From contig NC_134844.1 in NCBI RefSeq assembly GCF_965363235.1, forward strand, positions 95,566,664 to 95,630,663: a stretch of 64,000 nt of DNA, written 5' to 3'. The notes under the pieces are model-generated. The model was not told the origin of the DNA, ran no database searches, and saw only the letters and a list, made by a program, of their open reading frames with translations. This stretch comes from Mytilus galloprovincialis. Lineage: Eukaryota; Mollusca; Bivalvia; Mytilida; Mytilidae. The stretch's first letter is position 1. Every line of letters begins with the position of its first letter. Both the position numbers and the translations under genes were made by a program. Below are positions 36,601-47,400 of this stretch, one piece after another.

Positions 36601-39600
36601 CAGGATATACATCATTTTTTGTACATATGGATTATTTTTAGTAAAATTGAAAAAAAAAATAACCTTTTGTTTCTTTCAAATAAGGTGAACGATATTTTCT
36701 AAACAGATTTTCCCCTGCAGTGGGAGTATTATTCCTGTAAAATTCAAGGTTTAATCTTACAGATTCAGTAATTCATGTAATTTTTTTCTGATTGTCATTG
36801 TGATCAAATTTTCTAAAAGTCCAAAGACCTTGAAGACCACAACTCTGCACAAAATCATCAGATCGGAACAAAATTTCGAACTTGAACTGAAAATTGTCAT
36901 GATAAAACAATTTAGGCCATAGTTATTTTATTTCTAGTTTTACGAATCCGCCGACCCTGACTTTTGCCGAATTGGAAAAAAAATAAAATTGGAAAACAAC
37001 AAATTTTTTTTAATTTTTTTTCCGCCCGCCGCGATGCTTTGCTTTTAAAAAAAAATAATTTGGTTTTTAGTTGTACTTTTCGATCCGACTCTTTACAGCG
37101 CTTGAAAGAATAGGAATTTACGCTTAGCGATCGATGTTAGAAAGGACTTGAATGTTTTTGGCTACCATGGCGCGGTGGTTCGAGTTCATGGTTCTGTATA
37201 GTTGTTTTTGATTTCGATCTTGCGGTAAGAACAAATTTGTAGAAGAGGAGTCTGATACATCTATTGGCCAAATGTGTATCAAGACAAAGTCATCGTCAGG
37301 GAATCCTTGTCCTGTGAAAACTGATGGACGTGACTTATTATGCAGGTATGTAGTTTTAAATTGGAATTTCATCAAAATGAAAAGCAATTCTTAAATATGA
37401 AAGTATGCAATATTTGTGTGTTGCCTTGGTGAAATGCATGAAAACAATATTTATAGCTGTGATTTTGTAGTAGTTTCTATCTGAAATTTTTTCTTATATG
37501 TGAAAAAAACATATTAGTAGCCAATAGCAAACAGTCTACTCTGACTGAATATTAAGTTACTTAATAGGATAGTCTGTCCAACTTTGCCCAGGATATCATT
37601 TGAATTGTCTGCCAGAGGAGGGAATCAAAACCCTCATACACAAACATGATTGGAATCTAAATTGTATTTTTCAGTTTAAAACAAAATTCCTATTTATATA
37701 TGTATATATATAAATATATTAAAAATGTGCAAGGCAGAAAAGTGGTATATAATATGATTGAATCACTGGCATGAATGAAGCAATTTCTGAGATTTTTTTC
37801 ATCTTTTATTTTAAATAGGTATCTACACACAGGTTTTCAAAGATGTTTTCTTTTTTTGCTGGGACTGTGACGACATTGCAAACAATTCAAAATAGTTCAG
37901 CTGAAGGAAGACTTCAGTACTGTGCTGCCCATATGTGAAGGATGCATTGGTAGAGGAATGAAACCGGCGGCCAGGAATGCCAAAAAGTTAAAAAGTCCAA
38001 AAAATGAACATTGAACATGTTGAACTGTCACTGCCATGTCTGTTGTATTGTAAAAAAAATTTTAAAAAGTATTTATACTTGAATTAAATTTGTTTGAATT
38101 ATTAAATCAGATACCGACATATTAAAGAGTATTAAATCAATCCATGGTCACAGCACAAGCGCATGTCATCATTTGTGAAGTTCTGCAGTTTGTTTTTGGA
38201 AGGTTTTTTTTCTTCCTCCTACCCATTCTTTTCTTTATAGGTGTCCGTAAAACGAAATAAAAAAAAAAAAAAGAAAATCTTGAATTTTTTTTTTTTTTTT
38301 TTCGTCCTCCTACCCATTGATTTTGTAAGAAAATTTCGTAAAACTAAAAATATAATAACTATGGCCTTACCAATTATCAAATCAATATTTCAAGAATAAC
38401 AAAAAAAAAGTGTGTGGGAAAACTGATTATTTGACATATTGTGTTAGATTGAATTTTCTAAGTCTGAGTACCATTACTCTGCACAAAATCAACAAACTGG
38501 AAAAAAATTGAACTTGATGTGGATGTGGATGGGAATGGACATGAAATTTTTGCAGAGAGAATACCTGTGAATAATTTAATTTTGGATGTAATGCGTCTTC
38601 TGATTGGCTGACATTATTTTGTTATCAGCCCATAGACATAATTTAGTCATGTGACCGTGATGTCATCAACGTTTTTTCATGGTTTTCTGCGGTTTAAAAC
38701 GGAATTTAAAATTAAATTATAAGAAATGACTGTAATATTTTTTCTGTCTATTCGAAATAACATAAAAAATGTGGTGCACACTGTTAAATAACCTGCTACG
38801 CGCGTTATTCAGTGTGCACCAAATTTTTTATGTTATTTCTTCATAGACAGAAAAAATATTACAGTCATTCCTTAATTAACATCATCCAAATTAGTTTTCT
38901 AAATTATTTTGTTTGATGCATTTTCATCATGGATGTATTTTGCCAAGGCATTTGTGGGACATCCAGGGTGACCTTGTTTGATTTTATGTATTATCATGAT
39001 TATACATGTAGTTTAGCATGTTTTTATACTTTGAGGACTGAGCGAATCAGGTTTGTGTGTGAGTTAACTAGTATGTTTTATTTTATTGCATTGTATTATG
39101 TTTTGATACAGTTAGTCCAGTCAATCTAGCATAAATTTTACCCTAACCCGAAAGTAATTTCAACAGAAGTTTTAATCTTTAGCATACCCCAAATATACAC
39201 AGAAAAAAGTCCCATAAAATCTAACTTGAGGAAGACTAAAAAAATCACCATTTAAAATTCCTATGGAGATTTGCATTGAAAAGGGAGATAACTCTTGCAA
39301 AAAAGGCAGATATATCAATAAAAATAGATACAAATTTATAACTTTACCTCTTCTATTCATCAGAATGTACTGATTCTTGATTTTTTAGCGGTCTTTAGTG
39401 TATAACAAACACTCTAAAGGTGTTTTCATATATTTTATCAAGCTATAATCTAGATTTCGTAATTCATTAGTTGACCATTTATTGAATTTTTCAACATGTC
39501 AAAGTAAAGAATCTCAAATTTTATAAAAATAATTAAGCATGTATTCTTCTTTTTGTGGTTTAAAATTTCTTTAGATAAGTAAGTTGCTGAAAAAATATAA

Positions 39601-41139
39601 TATACAGATATAAACAATACCCAATTTTCACATTATTTTTTCAAAATGGTTACAAAGCTTCACATTTGCAATTTTTTTTAATGAAAAATGCATGAAAAAA
39701 ATAAAACTACCCATAACACTTCGGTTTTCTACATTTCATGAGCAGAAGATTATATAATTTAGTCAAATTCAAACTTATAACCCCATCAAAGTATCATACT
39801 TTACATAAATTTCAAGAAAAACAACCAAAAACTGACTAAAAAAGACTAATTTTTGCAAGAGTTACCTCCCCTTCCAAATGTTAATTTCCATAGGAAATTA
39901 AAATTGCTGATTTTGAGTTTTCCTCAAGTTAGATTTTATGGGACTTTTTTCTATGTATATAAAGAGCATAATGCTATATTAGAGCTAAAACATTTTCTGT
40001 TGCAATTAGTTAGAGGTTAAATCTTAGTTTGACTGGACTAAGTTCATTTTCTGGTAATAAGCAACCTAGATTAAAAATCAAATCTCCACACTCACTCATT
40101 TTTTTTTGCTTGGTCCCTGTATGCAGAGATTAAATTTTAATAAGATTGGGTAATAAGGGAGCTACCATTTGATTTTTATGGGGGGGCTAGGATGAAATTT
40201 GAAAAAAATAGGCAGGACAGGAGTTTTGAGTAAAAAAAAAAGGCAGGATGAGCAGGCCATTCATTAGGAGGCGGTACCCGGTACTTTTACCCTTTTATGC
40301 TATTGACAAGTACCGCCTAAATGTAGAAATTTATATATAAGATATTCATGGAATAAATTGAAAAGTACCACCTAGAAATGTGGAAAGTACCAGTCAACAT
40401 GAAAGATAATGAAACCCCTGGATGAGACACTTTGCAAAAAAAAAGGCAGGATGACAATTTAGGTAAAAAAAGTCGGGATAAACTAATAAAAAAAAGGCAG
40501 GACCGAATAGAGTGAAAAATAAAAAGGCAGGACAGAGATTACAACTAAAAAAAAAAGGCAGGACAAAATTTTTCATCCTAGCCCCCCCATAAAAATCAAA
40601 TGGTAGCTCCCTAAGACCGGTCACAGCCTGGCTGGGGAATTGGGTAGGCAAATCCTCACATTAATCTGTACCGATACAGGCTCCACATTTCCTCCTTTAT
40701 ATCCCATAACTACTTATAAAACGAGGCTCATACGGAGACAATAAGAAGATCTCTAACTTGTCACATGTGATTCAACTATATACCAAATAAAAAGTGTCAT
40801 GACATGAGTGTGGAAAACTAATTTGCCGGACTGACAGATGGACAGACAGACGGACGGAGTGCAAACCTAGTATGCTTCGACTGGTCGGTCATGTCGGTAG
40901 GGAACTAAAACAGGCATAAATCATACATGTTATAACTACATGAACCTGATGAATATCATGTAGGGGTGACCTTAGTTTGGCTTTACTTCAAATTCTTAAA
41001 AGTTTTGTAGGTCTCATGATTCAACTTCTGTGAAGAAAGCTAATGAAAAATGACAATCTTTGTATACATATAAAGTAGTAAAGCCATAAAATTACTCATG
41101 AACATAGCTTACTCTTGTGAGTGAACGAAGTACATTCAT
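27658..41139 (-). CDS. SSBP1: SSBP1, mitochondrial single-stranded DNA-binding protein, complete
   Basis: Minus-strand coding exons are 41113-41139, 36044-36110, 35227-35352, 34004-34091, 29215-29306 and 27658-27752. Every junction has GT/AG borders and agrees in phase, giving 164 aa (human 148). The N-terminus MNVLRSLTR and the following Arg-rich, acid-free stretch look like a mitochondrial targeting peptide. Residues about 33-140 form the OB fold: INEVTLMGRVGRDAELRG, QVAVFSLATNYR, DWHNIVVFNPYTRDFV, KKGDRLLVQGQLS and ISRVIARNVINL match human LNRVHLLGRVGQDP, FSLATNE, TWHRISVF, YVKKGSRIYLEG and IIADNIIFL. The acidic tail (EEEEYENQDQSS) is longer than in human. The tetramer coats displaced mtDNA strands during Twinkle/POLG replication. 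The start ATG is the first in frame, 9 codons before a good donor. The gene is head to head with PLPP. Confidence 0.93.
28085..28232. repeat. Two-copy 68-bp tandem duplication, SSBP1 intergenic side/intron 5
   Basis: The block AGAGCTCTGGACAGCCCATG, GAAAGCCTGCGGTAGTGACA and GAATCCACCAAAACTGTAGT occurs twice back to back with one early difference, implying a recent duplication in the last SSBP1 intron. Confidence 0.9.
28292..28750 (+). repeat. Dispersed 'GTGTCCATAGTACAC' repeat with internal duplication
   Basis: Starts AAGAATGTGTCCATAGTACA and ends CTATCGTAGGTGGGGCATAA. The block from CACTATCATTTTCTATGTTC through CAAAAACTTTAACC is present twice inside, and a GACGGACGGACGAA microsatellite precedes the end. 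It lies in the last SSBP1 intron. Confidence 0.75.
29282..29410 (-). repeat. Duplicated acceptor and start of SSBP1 exon 5
   Basis: On the minus strand the real border TATATTTTAG/AGATCGGC, through GGTACAAGGACAG, is repeated 62 bases upstream as TATATTTTAG/AGATCTGC through TACAAGGACAG (29344-29379). The duplicate keeps a full acceptor but only about 25 exon bases and no donor. Confidence 0.9.
30725..31278 (+). repeat. 32-bp minisatellite, about 17 copies, SSBP1 intron 4
   Basis: Units GTTGACTTTAACAGTCACAA plus TTCGAACAGAAC, nearly identical, some lacking one or two bases. GACTTTAACAGTC is a near palindrome and TTCGAA a perfect one. The array interrupts a dispersed repeat: left flank GGCCCGTAGCCAGGAATTTC, right flank CCCCCCTGGCTACGGG. 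Confidence 0.96.
31441..31653. mobile_element. MITE with TACTGTGGATTCATT ends, copy 2
   Basis: Near-palindrome TACTGTGGATTCATTTATTT ... AATAATGAAGCCACAGTA with inner ACCAATTTTCGTGGATTT and CAACGAAAATTGGTATCCCA. The best-preserved copy of the three. It lies in SSBP1 intron 4. Confidence 0.8.
31964..33105 (+). repeat. Dispersed 'GTGTCCATAGTACAC' repeat split by a hAT-type insertion
   Basis: The left part 31964-32134 and right part 32972-33105 together align with the uninterrupted copies at 28292-28750 and 8112-8406. The break falls inside the conserved CATCAAAAACTACCTTGACC phrase, so the empty site is known from the sibling copies. Confidence 0.85.
32135..32971. mobile_element. Non-autonomous hAT-type DNA transposon, 837 bp
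   Basis: Ends CAGGGTTGGCAAA and TTTTTGCCAACCCTG are inverted, and the 8 bases AAAACTAC lie directly outside both (32127-32134, 32972-32979). Eight-base duplications and CAGGG..CCCTG ends are typical of hAT. Subterminal arrays of GGGCAATA, CCCGGGTTTTCCC and TTACCCAG words, in both orientations, look like clustered transposase-binding sites. No transposase coding is present. Confidence 0.92.
33164..33445 (-). mobile_element. MITE with AGGTGGTACC ends flanked by TTAA, inverted copy
   Basis: Reverse-oriented partner of the element at 15653-15943. The ends AAGGTGGTACCTAACAC and GTGTTGGGTACCACCTT share the TTAA borders. The interior is about 85-90% alike by eye, including TTCTCAATGATCAAAATTAG. Confidence 0.8.
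33765..33965 (-). mobile_element. Degraded SINE, same family as 951-1207
   Basis: Shares GGTGGCCAGTTTTTATTTG, GAGTGCCCAGAGAAAACCC and the AATTACAGTAGTAACTACT stretch with the intact SINE, in the same minus orientation. The tRNA-like head is altered. It abuts SSBP1 exon 4. Confidence 0.65.
35400..35450 (-). repeat. Duplicated start of SSBP1 exon 3 in the adjacent intron
   Basis: On the minus strand ATAAATGAAGTAACTCTGAT and GGGACGAGTA repeat the first bases of the exon ending at 35352 (INEVTLMGRV) with one difference. A TTTTTTAAG/GTATAAA context resembles the real TTTTTCAG/GTATAAA border. No donor follows, so it is a fragment. Confidence 0.85.
35640..35872 (+). repeat. Dispersed repeat with AGATTATCATTGGT inverted pair
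   Basis: The CAGATTATCATTGGTCATCT and GAGATAACCAATGATAATCT pair forms a hairpin of about 85 bases. The flanking AAATTATGGCTAGAAACTAA matches the inverted relative at 47215-47460 and a fragment at 34145-34250. Family unknown. Confidence 0.6.
36912..38369. mobile_element. 1.45 kb element with GGCCATAGTTATT ends and TTA target duplication
   Basis: GGCCATAGTTATTTTATTTC at 36915 and its complement AATATAATAACTATGGCC ending 38366 are the inverted ends, continuing through AGTTTTACGAA / TTCGTAAAACT. TTA flanks both sides. The interior is richer in GC than its surroundings and holds protein-like stretches without a long open frame, for example CEGCIGRGMKPAARNAKKLK (about 37937-37996, plus strand). 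No transposase recognised. PIF/Harbinger-like by target and ends (inferred). It lies in SSBP1 intron 1. Confidence 0.75.
38570..38882 (+). repeat. Dispersed foldback repeat with NF-Y-type box, copy 1
   Basis: The left part carries CTTCTGATTGGCTGACATTA. The right part is a long hairpin, AATGACTGTAATATTTTTTC ... GAAAAAATATTACAGTCATT, around TGGTGCACACTG / CAGTGTGCACCA. Further copies are at 46085-46358 and 55667-55921. No coding. Confidence 0.8.
39194..39959. mobile_element. MITE with about 110-bp inverted ends (AAAAAAGTCCCATAAAATCT)
   Basis: The left arm AGAAAAAAGTCCCATAAAAT, CTAACTTGAGGAA and AACTCTTGCAAAAA is answered on the right by its complement with about 10-15% differences. The spacer is AT-rich and non-coding. 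Target duplication unclear. Confidence 0.75.
40154..40614. mobile_element. MITE with GGGAGCTACCATTTG ends and TAA target duplication
   Basis: GGGAGCTACCATTTGATTTT (40157) and AAAATCAAATGGTAGCTCCC (to 40611) are perfect inverted ends flanked by TAA on both sides. Inside, GGCAGGA words separated by A-runs repeat about seven times, and a GTACCGCCT/AGGCGGTAC pair sits at 40268-40320. PIF/Harbinger-like by target (inferred). Confidence 0.85.
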
Positions 41140-41413
41140 TCTCGTGTTTAGTTTTCCTCGTGTTTATGGGTTGTGATGACAAATTCGCCCCATACCCCGT
41201 CGTCCTAAATTGCAGATAATATACCTCAAATTTTATGGACTTTGTAAAATTTCAATGACATTCCTTTGCCAGTTATTTACTAAACTGAAGCAAAATTATG
41301 TAAAATAATGCTGATTATAATTTATAGAATGCAAACTTGTCCTGTGTGAATAAGTGACAGAAATATTTTGTGTGGCGAAAATACCCTTGAAATTTATTCC
41401 AACTTCCGGTAAA
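41140..41413. promoter_or_regulatory. Bidirectional promoter between SSBP1 and PLPP
   Basis: Only 274 bases separate the two divergent start codons, so both 5' UTRs and core promoters must lie here or nearly so. No TATA box is evident at a useful distance for either gene. An ETS/GABP-like ACTTCCGG sits at 41402-41409, next to the PLPP ATG. GABP (NRF-2) sites are common in nuclear genes for mitochondrial proteins. Sharing is inferred from spacing. Confidence 0.7.
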
Positions 41414-44400
41414 ATGAAAACAGAATCGTTGTTGTCTTGTTCCAAAATAGACACTGTCTATTCTATCATCAATAGCTCTGTTATTGCATTAGGTATAACA
41501 ATTTTAGCCTTATCTTTACGATTTCATAAGAGGTGTTTATTAAATAAAAGACCAGTTAAGAGGAACTCATGTTTTCATTGACACTGACCTGCTGACCACT
41601 CCTTACCTGGTGTTTACACACAAAATTATGAAGTTTATAGATATATTGTGTACTAATTTAATAATACAATTGACCACTCCCTTTCCAATACATAATTAAA
41701 ATTAATTGAAATAGTGCTATTTACAAGGATTATCATATGTAAAAAAAAAGGACAAGGTTCACTGATGGCACAAAATAAACGTATTTACACTTTTGGTATT
41801 TAGCTGAATCTTGCCTCCGAATGACCTTAGATCTACTCCGAATCACCTTTTGACGTCAAGCAACAATCACTTTTAAATTATGACGTCAAATAATTTAAAT
41901 TATGATGTCAAAGTTTACGGGAACCTGTGTGATTTTATGTAATGGCGGACAAATTTGCATACAAGTGTACATTTTGTAAATACGTCTATGGCCTAAAATA
42001 TCAACTTTATCATAAAGCATCACAAAGGTCTCACTTTGGTTCGTAAATGGGTCTATTTCAAAAGTCTGAATGTTAAATATATCAGTTCTTTTTTTAAGAG
42101 TATATAATATTCTCCAAAGTAAGTCCATTTTCGACATTTTGTCCAAATATGATGATTTTATACATTTTTCAGACCTAAAAGCTTTAGAAACACATTGGCC
42201 GCAACCTACGATTCAAAATGTGTTGTAACCAAAAGATTCCAATTTTGATATTGATTTCATCAATATAAAAACTTTTTGGATCGTAGATGGCGGCCAATGT
42301 TAATTTTTGCCATAAACAATTAAAATTGTGTCCAAAAAGTACCAAAATTGACCTTTTAATACAAATTATGTTTATTTAAGGGGTCAAAACTCCATAAATT
42401 GTAAAGGAAAGTGCCAGAATTTTTTTTTTTTGTCTTAACAGTATTATCCCAAGTTATTCTATGTGAAATTTGTAACTTTTTGGCCTGATTTAAAAAACAT
42501 AAAAAAATCAGGGCTAATTTTAACCCTTCGTGAACCTTCTCCTTTATATAATCGTTACATACATCAGTTGAGGGTTACGCTAAAGACCTGAAAGTGGACC
42601 TGAAAAGACCTGAAAATATACGACTAAAATTATTCAAGTTTTCACACCCCAACAATATTTTTCATATATTTATTTTAATTTTTATCATCATATTGAAATT
42701 TTTGTTTCACAAAATCAAAAGTTGAAAGATATCCACTGAATGTTAAAAAAGTTATTGAAGTTAGAATTAGTCCGACCATAGATTTTCAGGTCCCTTCAGG
42801 TCTTTTCATTTCTCTGTTCAAGTCCAACTTTTGGCATCAAAAACTTGTTTTTAATTTAAAACATTTTAATTTTAATGAAATAGGGATATTTACAATTAAT
42901 AAAATTCCAATTTGAAGAAATTCCATCCAATGATAAAAAAGTTATTGCAATTTTAGTCGTATATTTTCAGGTCTTTTCAGGTCCACTTTCAGGTCTTTAG
43001 TGTACCCCATCAGTCAGGGGTAATACTTATTCAAGTAATTTTTATTTACTTGTAGAAGTAAAAAAAAATATACACACATTAGTAGATTTTTAGGATACTA
43101 ATTATACTTCTTGAAATAAATAAAATTAACTTGTACAAGTGGTGCCCATGACTGTACATCATTACTTTGAGGCTTTAATGGTATTTCACATTGTTACTTT
43201 GAGGCTTTAATGACATGTCACATTGTTACTTTGAGGCTTTAATGACATGTCACATTGTTACTTTGAGGCTTTAATGACATGTCACATTGTTACTTTGAGG
43301 CTTTAATGGTATTTCACATTGTTACTTTGAGGCTTTAATGACATGTCACATTGTTACTTTAAGGCTTTAATGGTATTTCACATTGTTACTTTGAGGCTTT
43401 AATGATATGTCACATTGTTACTTTGAGGCTTTAATGACATGTCACATTGTTACTTTGAGGCTTTAATGACATGTCACATTGTTACTTTGAGGCTTTAATG
43501 ACATGTCACATTGTTACTTTGAGGCTTTAATGACATGTCACATTGTTATTTTGAGGCTTTAATGGTATTTTACATTCATGACATTGTTATACTATTAGTT
43601 ACAAAATGTATCTTACAAATGTCTTAAGCATGTTTAAAGTGTTAAATTCTGGATTTACCAATATTGACCATTGATAGTCACATGTAATAATTAGAACACA
43701 TTTTTAAAAATTTTTGATTTACCAATTGATCATTGATGGTTACATGTAAAAATTAAAATACATTTTGTTAAATTCTAGATTTACCAAAATTGACCATCAA
43801 TAGTCACATGTACTAATTACAGTCAGGGGTACTACTTGTACAATGTTGTACAAGTTAATTTTATTTACTTGAAGAAGTAAAAATAAATATACATATATAA
43901 GTAAATAAATATGTTTGAATAATCTCCCCTTAATTTTCTAAAAAAATTACTTGTATAAGTAAATTTTTCTTACAATCCCACAAAAATCCTCAAAGTTTTG
44001 GAATGTAAAATCATGCCTTTAATGATTTTTCCCAGGTTTGCTCAATTATTTTTATTAAAGTTCAATGTTTCATCTCAATAATTCAACAAAGAAACTAATT
44101 GAGCATTTTTTTTAGATCTTGTATATAATTGCTCCTTTGGGGCTTGTAAATGAGCAGTGTTAAGAAGATAACAGCCAAATGGGATTTTCATTGTCCATGA
44201 AATTACACTTAAATGATTAGTAAAGACATCTGCGAAGGTTACACAATTTAAAATTCTATTACAGCAAATAAATCTTAAGAATTCAAGCAAAGAAAAAAAA
44301 ATTCTGAATGTCTAAGGGACATAACTAAGCCAATTTATTTTTACCTATACAAGTAAATAAAATTCACAAATTTACATAAATGTGTATATTTATTTTTACT

Positions 44401-47400
44401 TAGAACTTCAAGTAAATAACAATTACTTGAATAAGTTGTACCCCTGACTGAATTAGAATATTTTTTGTATGGAGAATAAAAAAGTCTGTAAGTCCCAATT
44501 TTTAGGTAAAGATTGCATGAAATGCAATCAAAACCTTATGGGACTGACTTGATATCTAAATCTTTCAAGGTTTATTTATCACTACTTTTTTGATACACAA
44601 AATATAGTGCATTGATCATAACATTCTATCCATGAACATTTCCAGAAATTTAACAATATAATATATTATATGCTCAGATATTCAAGGCACAAAACTAAAA
44701 TTACATAACTTTTGCAAGGTGCAACTGGAATCTAATATCTGTTCTAAAAATATTAATGATGTCATTGATAAAGTCATCCTTAAAAAAAATTGGTGTTATC
44801 TTCCTTTTTCTAGAGTCAATGCTGATAAATCAACTACAACCAATGCAATATCTAATTCGACTTCTCACTGATAAATCGAAGCAATCTTTACCATTCAGTG
44901 CTTACAAGCACTTTGATTCTTTTTATTGGAGATATTCATATTTTTTATTTGATCTAAAATTTATTATGTAAAGTTCAAATACATAGTTCATACATGTAGG
45001 CCTGTCAACGTATATTTATTCCACATAACAGAAGTTTCTCTGGAAACTTTGTTATCATTGGGGGATCCAGAACTTTTCTTAAGGGGGGGGCCGCTCCAGT
45101 CATGCTTCAATGATTCCCTATATAATCAACCAAATTTTTCCCACGAAAGGGGGACCTGGGCCCCCCCTGGATCCGCCTATGGTTATAAACTATGTCATAA
45201 TATCTGTATCTGTTGGATCCCTTTATTCTGTTAGGAACAAATATTGTAAAAATATTCATCCCAGTAGAAATAGTATTACAGTTTGTGTCTGGATGTCATC
45301 TGTTTACTTTTTAAAATCTTCTCTGAAACTAATATAATCATGCATTGTGTCATGATCATAATGATAACTGTAGTTTCAGAAATTATTGCGTGCATTTATT
45401 ATTGCGATTTTGTCATTTTACATGTTTTAGACTTAAATGCGATTTTGATTTTTAAGATTTTCATCAAAATCCTGTTAATTTCATATAAAATATTTCAAAA
45501 TGCGAGTTTAAATAATTGCATTTACAACTCTGTCGCATTTTTCGCAATAATAAAAACCTCGCAATAATTTCTGAATTCAAAGTATTGGCCAAATTTAATC
45601 AAGCTTTACCACAGTCATCAGTCACTGCGCAACATTCCAAGTGTCTCATTTACTCTCATATCGTAAGTTTCATGCTTGTGATAACTAATTATAAGCCTTG
45701 TTATTACAGCTTAGTTTGCCCTTAAAGCCTTGTCTCATTGATTTACCATGGTTGATCAAAATTGTATTAATGGAATTAGAAAAATAAGTTATCAAGGTAG
45801 TATATTAAGCTACTGCGCAAAGTTTTAAGAATTTATTCCAAGTGGTCATTAAAGATAAAATATTTATGATAAACTTAACTGATAAAAACATATTTTATTA
45901 CAGATTAAGGAAAAAAGAGTAGACAACTCATGAAAGTGTCTGTAATAACACATGCATGTTATATTTCTTTGATAACTTATTTAAGTAATAGACCCTTGAC
46001 TGTAAAAAGTAATCCAGTAATTATCTTTAATTAATGATTTTTTTTTTAGTGCTCAAATTTTGGATTCTTAATATTGAAGCTTTAAATAATTTAATTTTGG
46101 ATGTAATGCATCTTCTGATTGGCTGACGTTATTTTGTTATCAGACCATAGACATAATTTAGTCATGTAACCGTGACCTCATCAACATTTTTTCAAGGTTT
46201 TCTACGATTTAAAATGGAATTTAGAATTAAATTAAAAGAAATGACTGTAATATTTTTTTCCTGTCTATTCCAAATAAATATGAGCGTTATTCAGTGTGCA
46301 CCAAATTTTTTATGTTATTTCGAATAGACAGAAACAAAATTACAGTCATTCCTTAAATAAAAAACAACAAAAAAATTAAAATTTAGTTTTTATTAATGCT
46401 GAGCGGTAAAAAATAATTATGACTGCAGCAGAGCTGGATATATAAGTGGAATAAAAAAAAGACAACACGTTGGTACTTAATTATTTAGAAGGTTGATTAA
46501 TATGTGGTACAGGTTTAAGTATTATTATTATGTCCCACCTACTTTGTATGACTGTCAAATGAGCCTAATTCTGAATAAGGAAATGATACAGGAAAGCTTT
46601 TAAGTTTGTGGTATGTATCTATTCAAGTGATCGTTCTTTCACAAATAATTATTAATCCAATATTTGTATTTTTAATAACAACACCACTTGTTTTGTATGT
46701 CAAAGGAAATTAAAAATATCCTGTTTACGATTAAGCCCTTTATTACATCGGAACTTCCTGTGAGGTCAGTGAATCTTGTACGATATTGTAAATGCTCCAA
46801 ATCTGGTAAAATCAGCAGGATGTATTTTAATATAGAACTTGTCCCTCTTCTTCCCAGAACAGTGAAAAGAATTATGTGTGTTGATTTTTTTAAAGGAGTT
46901 GTAAATAGCTGTATTGCATTTTCTCGTAAGTTGAAATTTTCTCTTAAAATAAGTTTTACAATCAACATGATCAATGATTAACATGATTAACATGATTAAG
47001 AGAAATTTTTACACATAAATGCATAATATTATTTTATAATGTTGTATAACAGTTAGTATTCCCATTATGAATTGTTTTATATATGCCTTTAAAAATAATG
47101 ATACAGTAACAAATTTTCGAAATTTTGGATAAAATAACCCCATAAGAATTGATACATGTATGTATTGTACCGTGTTGTACTGTACTGGGTGTATCGGCTA
47201 TATAGATGATATATTTATAGATTATCGTTGATCATCTCAACAAGATTGATTTCCTCACTTGAGCTGGTACAGCAAAAGTGAGAAAAGCAGTCGAGTTGAG
47301 ATGACCAATGATAATCTGTTTATCGCTATTTTACCTATGACGACGTTGTCAATTTCAATGTCAATTTCATTAGCAACGTCACTTGGCCTCCTTAGTTTCT

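Noticed and set aside
41354-41413. Upstream extension of PLPP exon 1 in the same frame
   Set aside because: It lacks an ATG (opens with GTG) and overlaps the promoter; the ATG at 41414 gives the expected N-terminal length.
46672-46993. Overlapping open frames of about 100 codons on both strands
   Set aside because: Low-complexity AT-rich translation with no recognisable domain and no matching splice context.
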